Assembly: GCA_033763775.1 (NCBI GenBank)
Contig: JANRJW010000004.1
Span: forward strand, 82,363 to 146,362
Direction: 5' to 3'
DNA: 64,000 bases
Origin: JAJTHB01 sp033763775
GTDB taxonomy: Bacteria; Pseudomonadota; Alphaproteobacteria; Rickettsiales; SXRF01
Positions 40,606-48,648 of this stretch are shown here, piece after piece. The notes beneath the pieces were generated by a model. It searched no databases and had not been told where the DNA came from. It was given only the letters and a program-made list of their open reading frames with translations. Made by a program: the position numbers and the translations under genes. Numbering within the stretch: position 1 is the first letter of the stretch; every line of letters starts with the position of its first letter.

Positions 40606-40965
40606 TCATTCCTCTCTTAATAAAATGGTGTTGCCACATGGGTCGCATATCCATTTTGCCTTCATATCAGAAGGCAGCGGCTCGATTTCATTGCGAATAT
40701 AGCCATCGGATTTTGATATTTTTTGAAGTGATTCGGCCAGATGAGTTGTATGTGCCTCAAGCCAAATATCAGCCTTGCCCAAAGTATCTACACAGTCAAA
40801 CCAGAGAATGTTATCGCCGTATACGGCAGAGTAGCTCTCTGTAGCCTGCCCATCTTCTTTCGTGAGCGTTAAACCAAGCACATCTCTGTAAAAAGCCAGT
40901 GTATTTTCATAGTGTGACTTCGGGATTTTTAATGCGATGTTTTTACCGCCCGATATTTTATACAT
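40606..40965 (-). CDS. Second VOC-superfamily protein
   Basis: 119 aa; VOC features are SHYENTLAFYRDVLGLTLTKED and the terminal WICDPCGNTILL. The opening MYKISGGKNIALKIPK is unusual. It forms a tandem pair with the gene at 40231-40602 and may act as a heterodimer or bind a related ligand. Located inside the repeat-flanked islet. Confidence 0.78.
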   Translation of the reverse strand: MYKISGGKNIALKIPKSHYENTLAFYRDVLGLTLTKEDGQATESYSAVYGDNILWFDCVDTLGKADIWLEAHTTHLAESLQKISKSDGYIRNEIEPLPSDMKAKWICDPCGNTILLREE

Positions 40966-41332
40966 AACCTTACCTCAAAACTTTTCTCTGGAGATAGCTG
41001 TGCACTTATTCCTTCACGAGTGCACAGCCTCGGTAGAGAGAACGCCATGCAAGAGAATGAAGCTATGCACAAAATCGCCAGAATTTCTTTGTAAGCTACT
41101 CATATTCCAGCAGGATTACAAGGAATGATTAACCTGCTGATTACGCTTCACAACACCTAGAAAATTTCAGGTTTCTTCCAAGGTCTGCGTACTGGAGAAG
41201 GCTTCTTCTGGCATTTGAAGGCTGGCGGTTCATGGACTCAGAAATCACTGAAAAATCTTTATAGCGCGATTGGCTAAGTGGTTGCCATGACTGGAGAATG
41301 ATTTATGCTCGCGTTTCCTATGGCTAGGATTT
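40966..41332. other. Non-coding gap of 367 nt inside the islet
   Basis: No gene is supported. A 9-bp perfect stem CTGTGCACT/AGTGCACAG lies at 40998-41027. The rest is AT-rich with no clear features; it presumably contains the promoter for the VOC pair (minus strand). Confidence 0.5.
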
Positions 41333-42148
41333 TCAATAAGTACGCTGATCCGAGATCATTTGATTGGTGTTAATCCCAGAGTCATTTAGGAAGGATTTTA
41401 GAGACTCGTACTTTTTTCTATATGAATCCGCCTTAATAACCTTTGGACTAAATTGAAAGCTAATTTCAGAAACAGAATTATCACTCCCTTCTCTGTAAAA
41501 AAGCGGCTCTAACATTTCTAGTAACAGTTTCGATGTTGTTAGATGCCTTTCTTCGCCTCTCGTATGAGCATTAATTGCGAAACGCAATGAACCAAGGATT
41601 ATATCAACGACACTAGGAAAATGTGACTGGCCGATAGCTGAATAATGAAAGCCCACAATATTATCTAATCTAATTGTTTTGCTATATGGCATACCTTTTA
41701 AGCCAATTGAAAACTTTTCATGCAGATGGGCATCTATCTTATTACCTTTATCATTAAATCGATCTACCAGCACTAAGCCAGAGTCTTTAAGTCGGTTAAG
41801 CAAGCAGTGAAAGTGATAACAAACTGCATTGATGCCATTACGTCTAGCCTCATCAGGCGAGGTAGCTACATCATGTAAAATGACGTATACGATAAGTTTT
41901 ATGTCATGCTTAACTGCAGACTTAATGACTCTTTCTTTGAGAGAGAGAAACTCCTGATGATCTAAATCTTTTGGTCCGGGATTGAATTTTAATAAGTAAT
42001 CGTTTGGAACACTCGCATCTTTGCGGATTTGTTCGATTTCATCTGAAAAGCATTTGGCAATATCAGCATCTATCGAGATGCCTCCGTATATTAGAAAGTC
42101 ACCTCTCTTTTCTTCCAAATTACTTTCATCACAATAAAATAGATGCAT
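41333..42148 (-). CDS. DUF3800 domain protein
   Basis: 271 aa from MHLFYCDES (42148), which has an AAAGG site 8 nt upstream; the frame extends further back without a better start. The DUF3800 pattern is visible: an N-terminal YCDES followed by IYGGISID, and a middle LVDRFNDKG. These proteins have an RNase H-like core with conserved acidic residues and are often found near mobile elements and defence genes. Function is unknown. GC is clearly low compared with core genes, in keeping with horizontal transfer. Confidence 0.82.
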   Translation of the reverse strand: MHLFYCDESNLEEKRGDFLIYGGISIDADIAKCFSDEIEQIRKDASVPNDYLLKFNPGPKDLDHQEFLSLKERVIKSAVKHDIKLIVYVILHDVATSPDEARRNGINAVCYHFHCLLNRLKDSGLVLVDRFNDKGNKIDAHLHEKFSIGLKGMPYSKTIRLDNIVGFHYSAIGQSHFPSVVDIILGSLRFAINAHTRGEERHLTTSKLLLEMLEPLFYREGSDNSVSEISFQFSPKVIKADSYRKKYESLKSFLNDSGINTNQMISDQRTY

Positions 42149-42217
42149 TGAGTTGCCTTTGATGGGATTTATATAGCCGTACCATATAATCAAAAGTACG
42201 GGTTTCAAACCAAGCAT

Positions 42218-42581
42218 TTCCCGTACTTTAGATGATTTAACCCAAGCAGATTTTATAGGAAAAACTGTCTATAGAGAGGAAAAGACACGGAAAATCGAAC
42301 CTTTTTCAAACTCTGTAGTACGGGTTTTCCAGCTCTAAACCGTTTGCAAATCAAGATTATTTTTGTTGCATCACCATCCATAGATGGAGTTTTCTGTTGC
42401 ATATGGCGGAAGGGAGAGGATTGATTCGCGTTGTTTTAACAACGCTCACCCTACGGGCGCCTGCGGCGTCCAAGCTTTGTCTCGGCTGCGCCTCGCAAAG
42501 TCTTGTCGAACCTCATATCGGTTCTCATCCTCAACCATCATCATTGAGTGAAGCAGGCGCAGCCGCACCTGCTTCACTCAA
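42218..42581. other. Gap of 364 nt between the DUF3800 gene and tRNA-Ser
   Basis: Holds islet repeat copy 2 (42404-42587). Upstream of that, 42218-42400 is AT-rich and likely holds the DUF3800 promoter. No gene is supported. Confidence 0.6.
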
Positions 42582-42587
42582 TGGCGG
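42404..42587. repeat. Islet direct repeat, copy 2, abutting tRNA-Ser
   Basis: Matches 39983-40163. It opens with 19 nt (TGGCGGAAGGGAGAGGATT) identical to the 3' end of tRNA-Ser at 42582-42600, so that segment brackets the repeat unit on both sides. Confidence 0.9.
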
Positions 42588-42671
42588 AAGGGAGAGGATT
42601 CGAACCTCCGGTACGGTTGCCCGCACAACGGTTTTCGAGACCGCCGCATTCGACCACTCTGCCACCCTTCC
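42582..42671 (-). tRNA. tRNA-Ser (anticodon CGA)
   Basis: 90 nt on the minus strand with encoded CCA. The acceptor stem GGAAGGG/CCCTTCC closes with discriminator G. The anticodon stem CGGT/ACCG holds the loop CTCGAAA, giving anticodon CGA, which reads UCG. A long variable arm (TTGTGCGGGCAACCGTAC) marks a class II tRNA, as expected for serine. The T-arm reads GGTTCGAATCC. Its 3' end is duplicated at 42404 and, degenerated, at 39983, suggesting past integration here. Confidence 0.95.
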
Positions 42672-42853
42672 GCTAGATTTTCTTGATGCTTAGGCGCTTT
42701 GGAAAATCTTGCGCCCGCCGTAGCAATCACCGAAAGTGACAAGCAAAGAAAGGACTAATCACGCCGGGGAAGAACCACTTAGCGATTCAAACAAAGCACG
42801 TCAACCCTAAATTGAAGGGCCCGCGCGGCCTGAAATAAGCCTGAATAAAGCAG

Positions 42854-42882
42854 TTGACAGCAGAAAGTCACCCCCATATAGT
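42854..42882 (+). promoter_or_regulatory. Strong sigma70 promoter for rplU-rpmA
   Basis: TTGACA (42854-42859), 17 nt spacer, TATAGT (42877-42882): near-consensus. It lies about 60 nt before the rplU start, giving a short leader. Confidence 0.8.
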
Positions 42883-42941
42883 GCGCTCCCCTTGCTTGGC
42901 AAGGTTTATCATAAAAAAGATTCAAATTCAGGTGGCTAGTC

Positions 42942-43241
42942 ATGTTCGCAGTCATCCGCACCGGCGGAAAACAATATAAGGTAGCAAAGGACGACGTTCT
43001 TGCTGTGGAAAAAATGGCCGGTGAGCCCGGCGCCAAAGTTGAATTTGGTGAAGTGCTCGTAGCTGGCGAGAAAGTTGGCGCACCGCTACTTTCCGGCGCG
43101 AAAGTGCTCGGCGAGATCGTGAAGCAGTTCCGCGATGAGAAGGTGGTGATCTTCAAAAAGCGCCGCCGTCACAACTATCGCCGCAAAAAAGGTCATCGTC
43201 AGTATCTGACGCAAGTGAAAATTCTGGATATTAAGGCCTAG
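42942..43241 (+). CDS. rplU: 50S ribosomal protein L21
   Basis: 99 aa. The start MFAVIRTGGKQYKVAKDDVLAVEKM is typical of L21, and the C-terminal KKRRRHNYRRKKGHRQ is the RNA-binding signature. It is followed 66 nt later by rpmA, the usual order, under the promoter at 42854-42882. Confidence 0.98.
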   Translation: MFAVIRTGGKQYKVAKDDVLAVEKMAGEPGAKVEFGEVLVAGEKVGAPLLSGAKVLGEIVKQFRDEKVVIFKKRRRHNYRRKKGHRQYLTQVKILDIKA

Positions 43242-43307
43242 GCCATAACTGCTCGTCGAACCATGGGTTGGCGGGCGGCGTGGTGAGGCGAGTTTAGGAG
43301 ATTATTT

Positions 43308-43556
43308 ATGGCACATAAGAAAGCAGGTGGTTCGTCGCGTAACGGCCGTGATACAGCGGGTCGTCGCCTTGGCGTGAAAAAATTCGGCGGTCAGGATGTG
43401 ATCCCTGGCAACATCATCATTCGCCAGCGTGGCACTAAAGTTCACCCAGGCACCGGCGTGGATATGGGTCTTGACCACACCATCTTTGCGGTGCAGGCGG
43501 GCAAAGTTCAGTTCCGCGAAAAAGCCGGCAAAATGATGGTGTCGGTGGTGGCATAA
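43308..43556 (+). CDS. rpmA: 50S ribosomal protein L27
   Basis: 82 aa. MAHKKAGGSSRNGRDTAGRRLG is the L27 N-terminus that reaches towards the peptidyl-transferase centre; GNIIIRQRGTKVHPG follows. A GGAG site precedes the ATG. A strong terminator follows. In many genomes obgE comes next, but here a minus-strand gene intervenes. Confidence 0.98.
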   Translation: MAHKKAGGSSRNGRDTAGRRLGVKKFGGQDVIPGNIIIRQRGTKVHPGTGVDMGLDHTIFAVQAGKVQFREKAGKMMVSVVA

Positions 43557-43576
43557 TCCATCGCGTATAGCTCACT

Positions 43577-43605
43577 AAAAGGCGGCTCTAGTGCCGCCTT
43601 TTTTT
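43577..43605. terminator. Rho-independent terminator after rpmA, bidirectional
   Basis: The stem GGCGGC-TCTAGT-GCCGCC (43581-43598) has an A-run before and a T-run after, so it can also end the convergent minus-strand gene whose stop is at 43604. Confidence 0.9.
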
Positions 43606-44599
43606 ATCGCTGCCAGGTCATGGGTGCCAGCGATGGAAGCGCGCAGAAGACGCGCCACAGCTGGTCGCGCACCGCGAGGTTGTAGCGTTCGGGCTGTTCC
43701 ACGAGGCTGGCGATGATGCTGTGCAGGCTTGGCGGTGATGTGCCTGCGCCGCGCTGAAGGTTCTGGTATTCGTGCGGCAGATGGGTTTCCAGCAATTCTC
43801 CAAGAAAACGGCTGTTTTTTTCATTCTCAATCTTCGTGTTCTGAAACCAGTCCACATAGTCGATGGCTTTGGCGCGCCTGAGACCTCCGTCCTTGTCAAG
43901 ATTAGCTGCGCCATGCGCGCAGAGCAGCGGGTCGATTAGCAGGTTGTAAAAAGGTACCATCAGCGCAGTCCGCTCACCGTAGCGCGATAGCATCAGGTGG
44001 TACTCAGCGATGGCAATGCTAAGCATATCCACTATCAATTCCTGCTGCTTGGCCGGCAATTTATAGGCAAGGCTGAACTTGCCGGTGATTGCGGCGTCGG
44101 CAACAGCAAAGTAAAAGTCGGGATTTGTGATGGTAGTCATGTCGTGGCATAGATCGACATAGCGTTTGTCAAACCATTCTGCTTGCGCATTTTCTGTGTA
44201 GGCGCGCAAGTTGATGCGTGTCATCGGCAGAAAATGTGCCTTGCAGTCAAGTGGGGCGATATCAAGTGTCAACTGTGCTCCGGCCTCGAAAGCGGCCATG
44301 GAAATAGCCAGCGATAAATTATTGGTGCCATCACTCAGCGGCTTGATCTCGCCGTTTGGCAAAAGCAGCTGGTTGGTGGCGAAATCCATGCGGGCGCCGC
44401 TAAGCTGGCGAGCCATGCTGCTTCTGTCAAACCTCAGAATTTTATGCATGAATTGCTGCCTGCTAGCGGCCAGTCGATCAAAGAGGCTAAGCGTTGTATC
44501 CCCCAGCGGAATAGGAGTTTGGTATAGCGCTTCAAAGTAGGGTTTGACGTAGAAATGCGCGATTTTGCTGAAGCTTTGCTGTGGGTAGGGGATCTGCAC
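43604..44599 (-). CDS. Hypothetical protein, 331 aa
   Basis: A soluble, mostly helical protein with no signal peptide or membrane helix. I do not recognise it. Visible traits: a Phe/Tyr-rich N-terminus (FSKIAHFYVKPYFEALYQTPIP), a central GTNNLSLAISMAAFEAG, and a Tyr/Leu-rich helix AIAEYHLMLSRYGERTALMVPFYNLLIDPLL. It interrupts the common rpmA-obgE order on the opposite strand and shares the terminator at 43577-43605. Codon use resembles the surrounding core genes, so it is not obviously foreign. Confidence 0.75.
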   Translation of the reverse strand: MQIPYPQQSFSKIAHFYVKPYFEALYQTPIPLGDTTLSLFDRLAASRQQFMHKILRFDRSSMARQLSGARMDFATNQLLLPNGEIKPLSDGTNNLSLAISMAAFEAGAQLTLDIAPLDCKAHFLPMTRINLRAYTENAQAEWFDKRYVDLCHDMTTITNPDFYFAVADAAITGKFSLAYKLPAKQQELIVDMLSIAIAEYHLMLSRYGERTALMVPFYNLLIDPLLCAHGAANLDKDGGLRRAKAIDYVDWFQNTKIENEKNSRFLGELLETHLPHEYQNLQRGAGTSPPSLHSIIASLVEQPERYNLAVRDQLWRVFCALPSLAPMTWQR

Positions 44600-44652
44600 C
44601 AGAATCCTATAAGTTTATCGCGCAGCTTGCTGCAATATGCTATAGCAGCGGC

Positions 44653-45678
44653 ATGAAATTCTTAGACGAAGCAAAAATCTACATCAAAAGCGGCGATGGC
44701 GGCAAGGGCTGCGTGAGCTTTCGCCGCGAAAAATTCATTCCCGATGGTGGGCCAGACGGCGGCAATGGTGGGCGCGGCGGCGATGTGATTGCCGAGTGTG
44801 TGGCCGGCCTTAACACGCTGATTGATTTTCGCTACCAGCAGCATTTCAAGGCGAAAAAAGGCCAGCATGGCATGGGCTCCAGCTGCACCGGCGCGGGCGC
44901 GGAGGATTTGGTGATTCAGCTGCCAGTGGGCACCGAAATCCTCTCCGACGACCGCGAAACGGTGATCGCGGACTTAACCAAAGTTGGCCAGCGTGTCGTG
45001 CTGGCCAAGGGTGGCCATGGTGGGCGCGGTAATGAATCATTCAAATCATCCGTCAACCGTGCGCCGCGCCAGTTCACCGAAGGTGAGCCGGGGCAGGAAA
45101 TGTGGGTGTGGCTGCGCCTGAAACTGATGAGCGATGCCGGGCTGCTTGGGCTTCCTAATGCCGGTAAGTCAACGTTTCTTGCTGCGGTGAGCCGCGCCAA
45201 GCCGAAAATTGCGGATTATCCCTTCACCACGCTGGCGCCGCAGCTGGGGGTGGTGACGGTGGATGGCAGGGAGTTTGTGCTGGCGGATATTCCTGGCCTT
45301 ATCGAAGGCGCACATGAGGGGGTGGGGCTGGGTATTAAATTTTTAGGCCATGTCGAGCGCGCGGGGATTCTGCTGCACCTCATCGACGGCACGCAGGACG
45401 ATGTGGTGGGGGCGTACAAAACCATCCGCCGCGAGCTGAAAGCGTATGACGAAGCGCTGGCGGGCAAAGAGGAAATCGTGGCGCTGAATAAGTGCGATGC
45501 GCTGATGCCTGATGAGATCAAGGACAAATCAGCCAAGCTTAAAAAAGCCAGCAAGAAGAAGATACACGCCATCTCCGGCGCCACCGGCGACGGGGTTCAG
45601 GATGTACTGCGCGCGATGATGAAGGTGATTGAGGAGAAACGTGCTGAGCAGCAGGAGCAAAGCCGCGCCGATGATTAA
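44653..45678 (+). CDS. obgE: GTPase ObgE/CgtA
   Basis: Ribosome-associated GTPase for 50S assembly and stress response; 341 aa from MKFLDEAKIYIKSGDGG. The Gly-rich Obg fold (DGGPDGGNGGRGGDV, KGGHGGRGNESF) spans about 1-158. The G domain has the P-loop GLPNAGKST (about 168), the switch region YPFTTLAPQLGVV, DIPGLIEGAHEGVGLG and NKCD. No long C-terminal extension is present. The earlier in-frame Met would overlap the minus-strand gene. Its end overlaps proB by 8 nt. Confidence 0.97.
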   Translation: MKFLDEAKIYIKSGDGGKGCVSFRREKFIPDGGPDGGNGGRGGDVIAECVAGLNTLIDFRYQQHFKAKKGQHGMGSSCTGAGAEDLVIQLPVGTEILSDDRETVIADLTKVGQRVVLAKGGHGGRGNESFKSSVNRAPRQFTEGEPGQEMWVWLRLKLMSDAGLLGLPNAGKSTFLAAVSRAKPKIADYPFTTLAPQLGVVTVDGREFVLADIPGLIEGAHEGVGLGIKFLGHVERAGILLHLIDGTQDDVVGAYKTIRRELKAYDEALAGKEEIVALNKCDALMPDEIKDKSAKLKKASKKKIHAISGATGDGVQDVLRAMMKVIEEKRAEQQEQSRADD

Positions 45679-46780
45679 GGACGCAAAACGCATTGTTCTC
45701 AAAGTCGGCTCGGCGCTGGTCGCGGATGAGAGGGCGGGGCTTGTACGCGAAGCTTGGGTATCGGCCTTTGCAGCAGATGTAGCGGCGCTTGTTAGGCAAG
45801 GCAAGCAGGTGATCATCGTCACCAGCGGCGCGATTGCGCTTGGGCGCATGCAGCTGAAAATGAAACCCAAAGCAAGGCTGGTGCTGGAAGAAAAACAGGC
45901 TGCCGCTGCCGTGGGGCAGATTGCGCTTTTTGCTGCATGGCGCGAGGCGTTTGCAGCGCACGATCTGGTGGCGGCGCAGCTGCTGCTCACCGCTGATGAC
46001 AGCATTCAGCGGCAGCGCTATCTCAATGCGCGCGCGACGCTGGAGACGCTGCTGGAGCACCATGCGGTGCCGATTATCAATGAGAATGATACGGTGGCTA
46101 CCAGCGAGATTCGCTTTGGCGATAATGACCGGCTGGCGGCGCGTGTGGCGCAGATGGCTGAGGCAGAAATGCTGGTGCTGTTTTCTGATATTGACGGGCT
46201 GTATGATGCCGATCCTTCGAAATATCCGAATGCGCGCTTCATTCCGGTTGTGGAGCAAATTACTCCGGAGATTGAGAAGATGGCCGGCGGCGTGAATTCA
46301 GCGGTGGGCTCCGGCGGCATGGTGACAAAAATCGCGGCGGCGAAGATTGCCTGCGCGGCGGGTTGCCACCTGGTGATCGCCAGCGGCAAAGGCGAGCGCC
46401 CGCTCGCGGCGCTGATGCAGGGCGGGAGGCACAGCTTGTTTAAAGCGGAAGGATCACCACGCGCCGCGCGCAAAAACTGGATTGCCGGCAGCATGCACCC
46501 GCGCGGCCGTGTGGTGGTGGATGATGGGGCGGCGAGGGCGCTGGCATCTGGCAGCAGCCTGCTTCCGGCGGGGGTTAAGGACGTCTCCGGTGAGTTTGAA
46601 CGCGGCGATACGGTGGAGATCGTGCAGCCGGATGGCAGGGTGTTGGGGCGGGGGCTGATTGCCTATGCCAGCAGCGACACCCGGCTCATTTTAGGCAAGC
46701 AGAGCGAGGAAATTGAGCAGATACTCGGCTTTAAACGCAAAGATGTGCTCATCCACCGCGATGACATGGTGCTTGAATAG
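45671..46780 (+). CDS. proB: Glutamate 5-kinase
   Basis: First step of proline synthesis, phosphorylating glutamate. 369 aa from MIKDAKRIVLKVGSALV. The kinase domain shows VTSGAIALGR, QLLLTADDS, INENDTVATSEIRFGDNDRLAARVAQMAEAEMLVLFSDIDGLY and SAVGSGGMVTKIAAAKIA. A C-terminal PUA domain starts at about 280 (PRGRVVVDDGAARALASGSSLLPAGV). It overlaps obgE by 8 nt. The partner gene proA follows after an inserted toxin-antitoxin pair. Confidence 0.96.
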   Translation: MIKDAKRIVLKVGSALVADERAGLVREAWVSAFAADVAALVRQGKQVIIVTSGAIALGRMQLKMKPKARLVLEEKQAAAAVGQIALFAAWREAFAAHDLVAAQLLLTADDSIQRQRYLNARATLETLLEHHAVPIINENDTVATSEIRFGDNDRLAARVAQMAEAEMLVLFSDIDGLYDADPSKYPNARFIPVVEQITPEIEKMAGGVNSAVGSGGMVTKIAAAKIACAAGCHLVIASGKGERPLAALMQGGRHSLFKAEGSPRAARKNWIAGSMHPRGRVVVDDGAARALASGSSLLPAGVKDVSGEFERGDTVEIVQPDGRVLGRGLIAYASSDTRLILGKQSEEIEQILGFKRKDVLIHRDDMVLE

Positions 46781-46790
46781 AGCTGCGCAT

Positions 46791-46825
46791 TTGTTTACAA
46801 TGTTTACATTGTATACAATGTAGAC
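46791..46825 (+). promoter_or_regulatory. Promoter and 24 bp operator of the second toxin-antitoxin pair
   Basis: TTGTTT (46791-46796), 17 nt spacer and TACAAT (46814-46819). The 24 bp near-perfect palindrome at 46802-46825 (core TACATTGTATACAATGTA) covers the -10. This is the expected site for autoregulation by the ribbon-helix-helix antitoxin. An AGGAGG site follows before the ATG. Confidence 0.75.
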
Positions 46826-46838
46826 ATCAGGAGGCTTT

Positions 46839-47087
46839 ATGCAAAAAGATGTGACTATCTCTGCGCGTATTCCCAAATCACTCGCACAGAAAATCGAGAA
46901 GCTTTCGAAGTATAATAAACGCAGCAAATCGTGGCTGGTGGAGAATGCGATCGGTAGTTATGTGAACCATGAACTAAGCTATATCGAGGCCGTAGAGGAA
47001 GGGATGCGTGATATTCGTGCCGGACGCGTGCACAGCCATGAAGAGGTCGTCACCAGACTTAAAAAAAAGCGTAAAAAATTATCATGA
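46839..47087 (+). CDS. Ribbon-helix-helix antitoxin (ParD/RelB-like)
   Basis: 82 aa. The N-terminal VTISARIPKSLAQKIEKLSKYNKRSKSWLVENAIGSYV is a classic ribbon-helix-helix (CopG/Arc-type) DNA-binding domain. The tail (IEAVEEGMRDIRAGRVHSHEEVV) is the toxin-binding region. A strong AGGAGG site is 6 nt upstream. ATGA overlap with the toxin gene. It separates proB from proA. Confidence 0.9.
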   Translation: MQKDVTISARIPKSLAQKIEKLSKYNKRSKSWLVENAIGSYVNHELSYIEAVEEGMRDIRAGRVHSHEEVVTRLKKKRKKLS

Positions 47088-47365
47088 AAATAGTGTGGTC
47101 CAATTCCGCACTTCAGGATGTTGAGACGATACAATCCTATCTTGAAGAGCATAGTCCGGCCTATGCTTGGAGCACCGTCGATCGTATTACGCAGGCTGCC
47201 GATAGCCTTAAGAAATTTCCTTCGCGTGCACGCATTGGGGGTGATGGTGAAACTAGGGAATATGTGATGCAGGACATACCTTATCTGATTGTGTATCATG
47301 CTTTGACGGACATAGTTTATATTGTGCGCATTATGCATACATCACGCCGCTGGCCGGAGGAATGA
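47084..47365 (+). CDS. ParE/RelE-family toxin
   Basis: 93 aa. MKIVWSNSALQDVETIQSYLEEHSPAYAWSTVDRI... and the C-terminal REYVMQDIPYLIVYHALTDIVYIVRIMHTSRRWP match ParE/RelE toxins; the terminal VRIMHTSRRWP is a hallmark. Depending on type it would poison gyrase (ParE) or cut mRNA (RelE). Its stop overlaps the proA start by 4 nt, so proA translation is coupled to the toxin. Confidence 0.92.
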   Translation: MKIVWSNSALQDVETIQSYLEEHSPAYAWSTVDRITQAADSLKKFPSRARIGGDGETREYVMQDIPYLIVYHALTDIVYIVRIMHTSRRWPEE

Positions 47366-48648
47366 TGACCGCTGATGTCGTGTCCATAAAGCAGGAAGTA
47401 AGCAATATCGTGCGGCGCTTAGCAGAAGACGCGCATGCGGCCTCAGCGCTGCTTGCTGAGGCGAAGAACGACCAGAAAGATATGGCGCTGGTGCAATCGG
47501 CGCTGGCTATCCGCGAGCATGCCAGCGCGATCATGCACGCCAATGAAAAAGATATTACCGAGGCAAAAGCGGCGGGGCTTAATGAGGCGCAGCTTGATCG
47601 GCTAAAGCTTGATGGGGGGCGGATTGAGGCGCTGGCAGTCTCGCTGGAGACGGTGGCGACGATGCCTGACCCGGTGAATAAAATGCTTGCTGAGTGGACG
47701 CGGCCGAACGGCCTTATCATCCAGCGTGTGTCGGTGCCGCTCGGGGTGATTGGCATTATTTATGAATCGCGCCCGAATGTGACTGCCGACAGCGCCGGGC
47801 TTTGCATCAAATCTGGCAATAGCTGCCTGCTTCGCGGCGGGTCGGAATCGTTTCATTCCTCGGCGGCGATTGTGGAATGCATCCACCGCGGGCTGAAGGC
47901 GGCGGGGCTTCCCGAGCACGCGGTGCAGGTGATGCCAACCAAGGATCGTGCGCTGGTCGGGGCGATGCTATCGGCCGTGGGGCTGATTGATGTGGTGATT
48001 CCGCGTGGCGGTAAATCGCTGACCCAGCGTGTGCGCGATGAAAGCAAAGTGCCGACACTCTTGCATCTTGACGGCAACTGCCACACCTACATTCACCGCG
48101 AGGCTGATGCTGCCATGGCGCTTTCGGTGCTGGTGAATGCAAAAATGCGCCGTGTCGGCGTGTGTGGCGCCACAGAATCGCTGCTCATCGACGAAGCGAT
48201 CGCACCGGAGCTGCTGCCCAAAATCGCCTTTGAGCTGACGAAGGCACATTGCGAAATGCGAGGGTGTGACAAAGCGCGCGCGATAGATCCGCGCATTAAA
48301 GCAGCGAACGATGATGACTGGGCGACGGAATATCTCGCACCGATGATATCCATCAAGGTTGTGGCGGATATTGATGAAGCGACCCGCCATATCAATCACT
48401 ATGGCTCGCACCACACCGACGCGATTATCACCGAAAACAAACAGGCCGCGCGGCAATTCCTGCGGCAGGTGGACTCGGCGATTGTGCTCCATAATGCCAG
48501 CACGCAGTTTGCCGATGGCGGTGAATTTGGCTTCGGCGCGGAGATTGGTATTGCCACCGGCCGCCTGCACGCGCGCGGGCCGGTGGGAGCAGAGCAGCTC
48601 ACCACCTATAAATATGTGATACACGGCAATGGGCAGGTTCGTGGCTGA
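47362..48648 (+). CDS. proA: Gamma-glutamyl phosphate reductase
   Basis: Second step of proline synthesis, NADPH-dependent. 428 aa aldehyde-dehydrogenase-like fold: VPLGVIGIIYESRPNVTADSAGLCIKSGN, LRGGSE, IPRGGKSLTQRV, the catalytic-Cys region VCGATESLLID, and HNASTQFADGGEFGFGAEIGIATGRLHARGP. It starts within the toxin gene's last codons, so expression may depend on both the proB-obgE transcript and the toxin-antitoxin promoter. It overlaps nadD by 20 nt. Confidence 0.96.
   Translation: MMTADVVSIKQEVSNIVRRLAEDAHAASALLAEAKNDQKDMALVQSALAIREHASAIMHANEKDITEAKAAGLNEAQLDRLKLDGGRIEALAVSLETVATMPDPVNKMLAEWTRPNGLIIQRVSVPLGVIGIIYESRPNVTADSAGLCIKSGNSCLLRGGSESFHSSAAIVECIHRGLKAAGLPEHAVQVMPTKDRALVGAMLSAVGLIDVVIPRGGKSLTQRVRDESKVPTLLHLDGNCHTYIHREADAAMALSVLVNAKMRRVGVCGATESLLIDEAIAPELLPKIAFELTKAHCEMRGCDKARAIDPRIKAANDDDWATEYLAPMISIKVVADIDEATRHINHYGSHHTDAIITENKQAARQFLRQVDSAIVLHNASTQFADGGEFGFGAEIGIATGRLHARGPVGAEQLTTYKYVIHGNGQVRG

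Noticed and set aside
42397..42693. 98-residue frame over the islet repeat and tRNA-Ser
   Set aside because: It translates the repeat and the tRNA complement (the RERIRTSGTVARTTVFETAAFDHSATLP text is a familiar tRNA-Ser artefact).
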